From an uncultured Bacteroidales bacterium (GTDB lineage: Bacteria; Bacteroidota; Bacteroidia; Bacteroidales; Bacteroidaceae): a stretch of 55,840 nt of DNA. Numbering within the stretch: position 1 is the stretch's first letter; every line of letters begins with the position of its first letter. The position numbers were made by a program, and so were the translations under genes. Positions 51,334 through 55,840 of this stretch are shown piece after piece. The stretch is from NCBI GenBank assembly GCA_902788865.1, contig CADALZ010000019.1:1-55840 (forward strand), given 5' to 3'. The notes beneath the pieces are model-generated. The model was not told the DNA's origin. It worked only from the letters and a program-made list of their open reading frames with translations, and searched no databases.

Positions 51334-53199
51334 TTAGAAACTAAGATGAATACCTCCCATGAATGTGGCCTTCGGCATAGGGAAGCCCGCATTGATTTCG
51401 TACTTCTGCGCCAGCAGGTTTTCGCCTTTCACGTAGAGAGTTACGAAGCTGCTTAGGCGATAGTTCACATCGGCATTCCACAGCACAAAACTTTCCTTCT
51501 GAGCATTGTCGCCCACGGCGGTGTAGAGACCGCTAATCCACTGCACACCCGTGTTGAATGCCCAGCGGTCGCGGCTGTAATTCACGCCAGCAAAGAGCTT
51601 ACTTTCAGGTGCCGCCAGCACCGGATTCTCCATGTGTAGATAGCTGTAGTTGGCATTCACGCCCCAATGTGTGTCTATCTGATAGGCGACGTTCGCCTCC
51701 AAGCCATAGTTCTCTATCTCGCCAGTGTTCACGTTGCGAGGCTTGCCGTCTATACGCATGGTCTGAATCATGTTGTCGCCCTTGATGTAGTAGAGATTGA
51801 GCCCGTATGTCAGTGCACCGTTCAGTTGTCGCTGCGTGAAAGAGAGCTCGTAGTTCATCAGGCGCTCAGGCTTCAGATCTGCATTCTGCGGTGGAAACAT
51901 GTACATCTCGCGGATAGAAGGGTTGCGGAAACCCTTGCTTACCATGGCCTTGATTTGGGCATCTTGTGGCAAGCGGAAAGAAAGACCGCCCTGTGGCACC
52001 CATTCAGTGCCCGCCTGAGAGTGATGATCCAGACGGATACCAGCATCCAACGTTAGCCATGAAGTGAGGTCTTGGCGGAAGTCCACATAGCCAGCTACCT
52101 CGTTTTCCGACTTGTCGGCATAGGTATTGGTCACCTCACGGGTAGCACGGCTCTCATTCCACGCATGTCCCTTGATGTGCTGGAAATCGAAGCCCCCCGT
52201 CAGGCGATTGCCTTCGAAGAGCTGTACGCTTTGGTACCAAGAGAAGCCCATCATGGCATCGTCAGAGAGGTAGTAAGCCGTTTGTGGTCCGTTAGGTAGG
52301 GTGTAGCCATCGTTTATCTTGTGGTGTCCCCAGTTCATGAAGAAGCTCAGAGCACCAGAAGTCTTGCCATAATCGTTTGTCAACGCTGCAGATGCTGCAC
52401 CACGCGTGATCCACTGGTCGCCTTCCAGCAACGGAGCACTCACGGTGCCAGGATTGGTAGCAGAGAAGTGTGTAAGATTGATGTCTGCGTATGCCTTCCA
52501 GTTGTCAGAGAAGTCGTATCCCACCTTGCCGTAGCCGCCATACTGCTCGAACTCCATGTTGGGACGATGGCCGTCGGTGCGATTGTAAGAGGCAGATACC
52601 ACACTGTTGAACTTCCCCGCACGGATGCGGTTGGTAGCTTCCGTCTGCAGCGTGTTGTAGGAGCCATATCCCACGTTCACGTCGGTCTTCACACCGTCTT
52701 CTTGCATCTTGCGTGTCACGATGTTTATCACGCCTCCCATGGCGTTGGAACCATAGAGCACCGATGCCGGACCGCGCAGTACTTCCACCTTGTCGGTCAT
52801 CAGCGTCTGATACACATCGGCAATGGGATGTCCGAAGATACCCATGTATTGAGGATGTCCGTCTATCAGCACCATGAGCTGTCCGCTGCCGCCGCTGATG
52901 CCACGGAGATTGATGCCACCTGCTGCACCGCCAGACACTCCATAACCCATCACGCCACGACTAGTGACGAAGAGGCTGGGCACTTGCTCCGTAAGGGTAG
53001 GGAGGATAGAGGTGCGATTAGACTCGGTGAGCTTTGCACGATTGATAGTAGAAATCGTCATCGGCAGATGACGGATATCTGTTTGGTTTCTTGTACCTGT
53101 GACCACCACCTCATCGATGGTGCGATCTTCTTCTGGCTGTTGTGCATGTGCATAGAGCCCCATGCCTGCCAGCAGCGTAAGTAATACTACTTTCTTCAT
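51334..53199 (-). CDS. TonB-dependent outer-membrane receptor
   Basis: The 621-residue protein has a signal peptide (MKKVVLLTLLAGMGLYAHAQ), a TonB box-like IDEVVVTGTRNQ, a plug domain with INLRGISGGSGQLMVLIDG and VEVLRGPASVLYGSNAMGGVINIVT, and a 22-strand-type barrel ending in F. It lacks the carboxypeptidase-like N-terminal domain of SusC proteins, so it belongs to the BtuB/FhuA/heme-type group that imports siderophores, heme or cobalamin. The substrate cannot be told. A DUF1893 gene lies 71 bases upstream in the same direction. Confidence 0.92.
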   Translation of the reverse strand: MKKVVLLTLLAGMGLYAHAQQPEEDRTIDEVVVTGTRNQTDIRHLPMTISTINRAKLTESNRTSILPTLTEQVPSLFVTSRGVMGYGVSGGAAGGINLRGISGGSGQLMVLIDGHPQYMGIFGHPIADVYQTLMTDKVEVLRGPASVLYGSNAMGGVINIVTRKMQEDGVKTDVNVGYGSYNTLQTEATNRIRAGKFNSVVSASYNRTDGHRPNMEFEQYGGYGKVGYDFSDNWKAYADINLTHFSATNPGTVSAPLLEGDQWITRGAASAALTNDYGKTSGALSFFMNWGHHKINDGYTLPNGPQTAYYLSDDAMMGFSWYQSVQLFEGNRLTGGFDFQHIKGHAWNESRATREVTNTYADKSENEVAGYVDFRQDLTSWLTLDAGIRLDHHSQAGTEWVPQGGLSFRLPQDAQIKAMVSKGFRNPSIREMYMFPPQNADLKPERLMNYELSFTQRQLNGALTYGLNLYYIKGDNMIQTMRIDGKPRNVNTGEIENYGLEANVAYQIDTHWGVNANYSYLHMENPVLAAPESKLFAGVNYSRDRWAFNTGVQWISGLYTAVGDNAQKESFVLWNADVNYRLSSFVTLYVKGENLLAQKYEINAGFPMPKATFMGGIHLSF

Positions 53200-53269
53200 T
53201 TTCTTTGAACTAACACATTATATAATTTAATTACTTCTCCGAGATGTGTAGTTCAAGTATCCTTATCCT

Positions 53270-53698
53270 TCAGGCTTCTTTGGATTTCGGCCTTTGCGAC
53301 TCGACGAATTGCTTGATAAGCGGCAGCATGTCTTCCACGCTCTTCTCATTGTAGCACTCCGACTCCATAGGGCACCAGTCCGTGAGCTTGTGGTTCTGTA
53401 TGTAGCTCACCACCTGCTCGTATTCGGTAGGGATGCCCGCTTCGCGTAGCAGCACCAACGCCGAAAGACTGATGAGGTCGGCATACACCTGTTTTGCGCC
53501 ACCCTCTATGAGTAGGGCGGCAGCCGCTTTGCCTATCACGTGATCGGCCACCTCGGCACCTTTTAGGAAGTCGGGCTCACTGTCGTAGAGTCCGTAGAGA
53601 TCCATGATGCCACGGTTGTGAAACTTCTTCACCTCCTCGTTCTGTATCACGCAAGCGCAATGCTCGTTGTGCAAAATGTGAATAAGGTCTTGAACCAT
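53270..53698 (-). CDS. DUF1893 protein
   Basis: The 142-residue protein matches DUF1893: VADHVIGKAAAALLIEGGAKQVYADLISL and the WCPMESEC motif. The family has a cytidine-deaminase-like fold with unsettled function. It is probably cytoplasmic and may share a transcript with the downstream TonB receptor. Confidence 0.85.
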   Translation of the reverse strand: MVQDLIHILHNEHCACVIQNEEVKKFHNRGIMDLYGLYDSEPDFLKGAEVADHVIGKAAAALLIEGGAKQVYADLISLSALVLLREAGIPTEYEQVVSYIQNHKLTDWCPMESECYNEKSVEDMLPLIKQFVESQRPKSKEA

Positions 53699-53776
53699 AA
53701 TCTTACTTTCTCGGTTGCAAAGGTCTAAATTATAATGATTGTTAGTTAGTCGGAATCAAACCAATAGTTGGCTTTA

Positions 53777-54649
53777 TCAAACCAAGCGGTCGGTGCGCCA
53801 CTGCTGCGGCGGTTTTCCGGTGTGTTTCTTGACAAATTTACTGAACGACGACGGCTCTTCGAAGCCCAGTGCCATGGCTATGTCACCGATGCTCTGTGAG
53901 GAGTGCTGCAACAACTTCATGGCCTCATAGACGATGCGACTGGCGATGATGTCGCTGGTGGTCTTTCCCGTCACTTGCTTCACTACACGGTTGAGGTGAT
54001 TCACGTGTACACAAAGCTTATCGGCATACTGTGCAGGTGTGGTGAGCGTCACTGCACGCAGTTTCGCATCGATGGGAAACAGGCTGTCGAGCATATTCAG
54101 AAAGAGCTCCACGATGCGCTGTGCGGCACTCTGATGCGTCTCCACCACTTCCGTAGTTTGAATCTTGTTCACCTCATGTACTAAAAGGTGCAGATAGCTG
54201 CGGAGGATGTCCATCTTCTGCGTGTAGTCAGAGAGATACTCCTCATGCATTTTCTGGAACAGTGCCTTGAACGTCTGCAAATTGTCGTAGCTGAGAAAAA
54301 TCAGTGGCTCCCGCTGTGTGTTGAGAAATGGAGCCTCTGCGAGCGTCTCATTCTTCTCATCGGGACGTAGGAATGCATCATTGAACAGACAGAAAAAGCC
54401 CGTCCCGCGCTCATTGCTCGTCGCCTCCCATGCATAGGGCATCAGCGGACTGGCAAAGATGAGAGCGGGACGGTCTATTTCCACCCATTTGTCTGCATAG
54501 TAGAGCTTTCCCTCTTCCAGCAGCAGGGCGATGGTGTAGAAGCTGCGGTTACTGAAACTCACGCGCCGAGGATGAAAAGCATTCTGCCCCACACTGAAGT
54601 GCGGCATCTCTGTCTCCTCATAGCGCTCGTATTTCAGTGAGGCAGCCAT
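53777..54649 (-). CDS. AraC-family transcription regulator
   Basis: The 290-residue protein has an N-terminal cupin-like sensing domain (about 1-150) and a C-terminal double helix-turn-helix (about 190-285; SIGDIAMALGFEEPSSFSKFVKKHTGKPPQQW). It lies 5 bases downstream of the DUF362 gene, so they are likely co-transcribed. The targets are unknown; the TonB receptor and DUF1893 genes are nearby candidates. Confidence 0.9.
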   Translation of the reverse strand: MAASLKYERYEETEMPHFSVGQNAFHPRRVSFSNRSFYTIALLLEEGKLYYADKWVEIDRPALIFASPLMPYAWEATSNERGTGFFCLFNDAFLRPDEKNETLAEAPFLNTQREPLIFLSYDNLQTFKALFQKMHEEYLSDYTQKMDILRSYLHLLVHEVNKIQTTEVVETHQSAAQRIVELFLNMLDSLFPIDAKLRAVTLTTPAQYADKLCVHVNHLNRVVKQVTGKTTSDIIASRIVYEAMKLLQHSSQSIGDIAMALGFEEPSSFSKFVKKHTGKPPQQWRTDRLV

Positions 54650-54654
54650 AACTG

Positions 54655-55551
54655 TCAGTCGATGCTTACCAATTCGTAATCCTGACTTCCGAAACCTAAC
54701 TCTGAAGCATAGTCTATGGTATGCTTGCCATGACGCTGCTCTATGCGCTCCTTCAGCGGCTCTGCATCATTGTGCTCATCGTGGTGCACCTGCCAAATGA
54801 GGTCCACAGAAGCCTGATCTACAGCCACAGGATCCAGACTTGCCAGAATACCGATGTCCTCTATGGTAGGATCGTGCGGATTGCTGTCGCAGTCGCAGTC
54901 GATAGAGATATTGTTCAGCACGTCGATATAGACAATGTTGCCCTTCATATAGTCGTGAACACCCTGTGCGGCAGCTGCCATAGACTCCAGGAAGCCGTCT
55001 TGATCGTCCACATGGTTCCAGCACTCCACCACATCGCTGGTGAGGCCTGCAGAGTGAATGTAAGCCTTGCCGGCAGCAGAAGCCACACCGATGCTCTGAT
55101 TCTTCAGCACGCCACCGAGACCTGCCATGAGATGTCCCTTGAAGTGCGCCAGATTGATGATGAAGTCATAGTTCTTCAGATGCGTTCCCACGATGTCATA
55201 CTTGATGTGCTTCGTGTCACGCACCGGAATCTGGAAGTCGCCCTCCTCATCCATGATATCCACATCGGCAATGTCGTAGAAGCCATGCTGGCGGATGGTG
55301 TCCTTATGTGCCTCCGTGCTGTTGCGGCTGCCCTCATACGCGGTGTTGCACTCTATGATGGTGCCGTTCACCAGTTTCACCAACTTGCCTATCAGTTCAG
55401 GCTTCAGGTAGTTGTGACCACCCAACTCACCCGTACTGATCTTCACGCCTACACGTCCGGTGGCAGGCTTACCCAGTTTCTCATAAATCTTAATCAATGA
55501 TTCAGGAGTAATCTCCTTTGTCATGTAAACTACTGATTTTCCCATATTCAT
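54655..55551 (-). CDS. DUF362 protein
   Basis: ATG 55551 (MNMGKSVVYMTKE) is preferred; the longer frame from 55629 adds an improbable leader. The 298-residue protein shows the DUF362 core: ISTGELGGHNYLKPELI, NLAHFKGHLMAGLGGVLKNQSIG, ILASLDPVAVDQASVDLI. Some family members carry ferredoxin clusters, but no such cysteine motif is present here. The function is unknown. Confidence 0.85.
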   Translation of the reverse strand: MNMGKSVVYMTKEITPESLIKIYEKLGKPATGRVGVKISTGELGGHNYLKPELIGKLVKLVNGTIIECNTAYEGSRNSTEAHKDTIRQHGFYDIADVDIMDEEGDFQIPVRDTKHIKYDIVGTHLKNYDFIINLAHFKGHLMAGLGGVLKNQSIGVASAAGKAYIHSAGLTSDVVECWNHVDDQDGFLESMAAAAQGVHDYMKGNIVYIDVLNNISIDCDCDSNPHDPTIEDIGILASLDPVAVDQASVDLIWQVHHDEHNDAEPLKERIEQRHGKHTIDYASELGFGSQDYELVSID

Positions 55552-55733
55552 TTTATTTAAGTCGGATTTTGAGTATAAATATAGGCATTTTTCTTCAAAG
55601 AAAAGTATTATCACTATTAAAAATACCAAAGTGAGCCTTGAATGCGAAATGGAGGTGTCAAAATATGCCTTCTATGCAGCGTGGGTTTTTGCGATTTTGC
55701 TTGTAGAATAGTTTTGTATTAATTAACTTTGTA

Positions 55734-55741
55734 GCGCGAAA
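55734..55741 (+). promoter_or_regulatory. -7 element reading out of the window
   Basis: TAACTTTG followed by TAG, exact match on the plus strand. It probably belongs to a gene that starts beyond position 55840, since no ORF begins after it here. Apart from this site I see nothing in the last 290 bases. Confidence 0.5.
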
Positions 55742-55840
55742 ATTAGAAAATTAGTAATATTCCTAAAATCCGCAACTATCATCCAATACACGATTAAGGG
55801 TAGATTTATGAGTCGTTAGTAGCAGCTTTCAGTAAAAAGC

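Overview
The window looks like chromosome of a Prevotella-type member of the Bacteroidales. Supporting evidence is the set of Bacteroidetes-specific families (DUF3078, DUF4293, the Bacteroidetes RNA polymerase omega-like protein, a TonB-dependent receptor, a GH109 lipoprotein), the repeated Bacteroidetes -7 promoter element TAnnTTTG in front of many genes, the near absence of Shine-Dalgarno sites, and intergenic gaps filled with short AT-rich repeats. No tRNA, rRNA, CRISPR array, integrase or insertion sequence was seen.

Positions 1-12,086 are an accessory, visibly more AT-rich region. After a cut-off AAA_14/DUF4143 ATPase, a leftward gene train runs from 9,936 down to about 878: a soluble three-module FtsK/SpoIIIE (EssC-like) ATPase, a WXG100-like small helical protein, a PEGA-like proline-rich protein, an SPFH-GYF protein, a zinc-ribbon/leucine-rich-repeat protein, a truncated uracil-DNA-glycosylase-like (UDG) gene, a zinc-ribbon membrane protein, an intact UDG-like gene and a possible small ORF. 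Divergent from it lie a membrane Hanks-type kinase and a helix-turn-helix protein whose start overlaps the kinase stop. This is the best candidate for an undescribed system: the ATPase plus WXG100 pair of type VII secretion, but without recognisable membrane components of known type VII systems. Inside it, a 72-bp copy of the 3' end of the SPFH-GYF gene sits exactly where one UDG-like gene is cut off, which records a tandem duplication.

From 12,058 to about 43,000 the genes are mostly housekeeping or metabolic: a deleted bile-acid-symporter remnant, a membrane phosphoesterase, a free-standing MetH reactivation domain, pyrC, a dolichol-phosphate-mannose-synthase-like glycosyltransferase, mfd, a NahK-like kinase with a GH109 lipoprotein (probably GalNAc salvage), a class A penicillin-binding protein, a folK-like/kdsB single reading frame, an M16-like protein lacking its zinc motif, a 14-repeat MORN protein overlapping a NusG-like antiterminator, prs, uvrB, bamD, the omega-like subunit, a DUF4293 protein, an AlkD-like protein, two esterases, yidC and a DUF3078 outer-membrane protein.

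From 42,717 to 48,902 there is a complete rseC-rnfBCDGEA cluster for the ion-pumping Rnf complex. rnfB carries a long C-terminal extension with a second iron-sulphur domain, and rnfD is split by an apparent one-base deletion. The right end holds galE, a PfkB sugar kinase, a TonB-dependent receptor, a DUF1893 protein, an AraC regulator and a DUF362 protein.

A second theme is small repeats. Perfectly phased 7-bp or 8-bp tandem arrays with locus-specific units occur at seven places; three overlap stop codons and one lies inside a coding sequence where slippage would shift the frame. Two copies of an approximately 85-bp element with 19-21-bp inverted ends, another inverted-repeat element after mfd, and three 13-bp near-palindromes spaced exactly 23 bp apart complete the picture.
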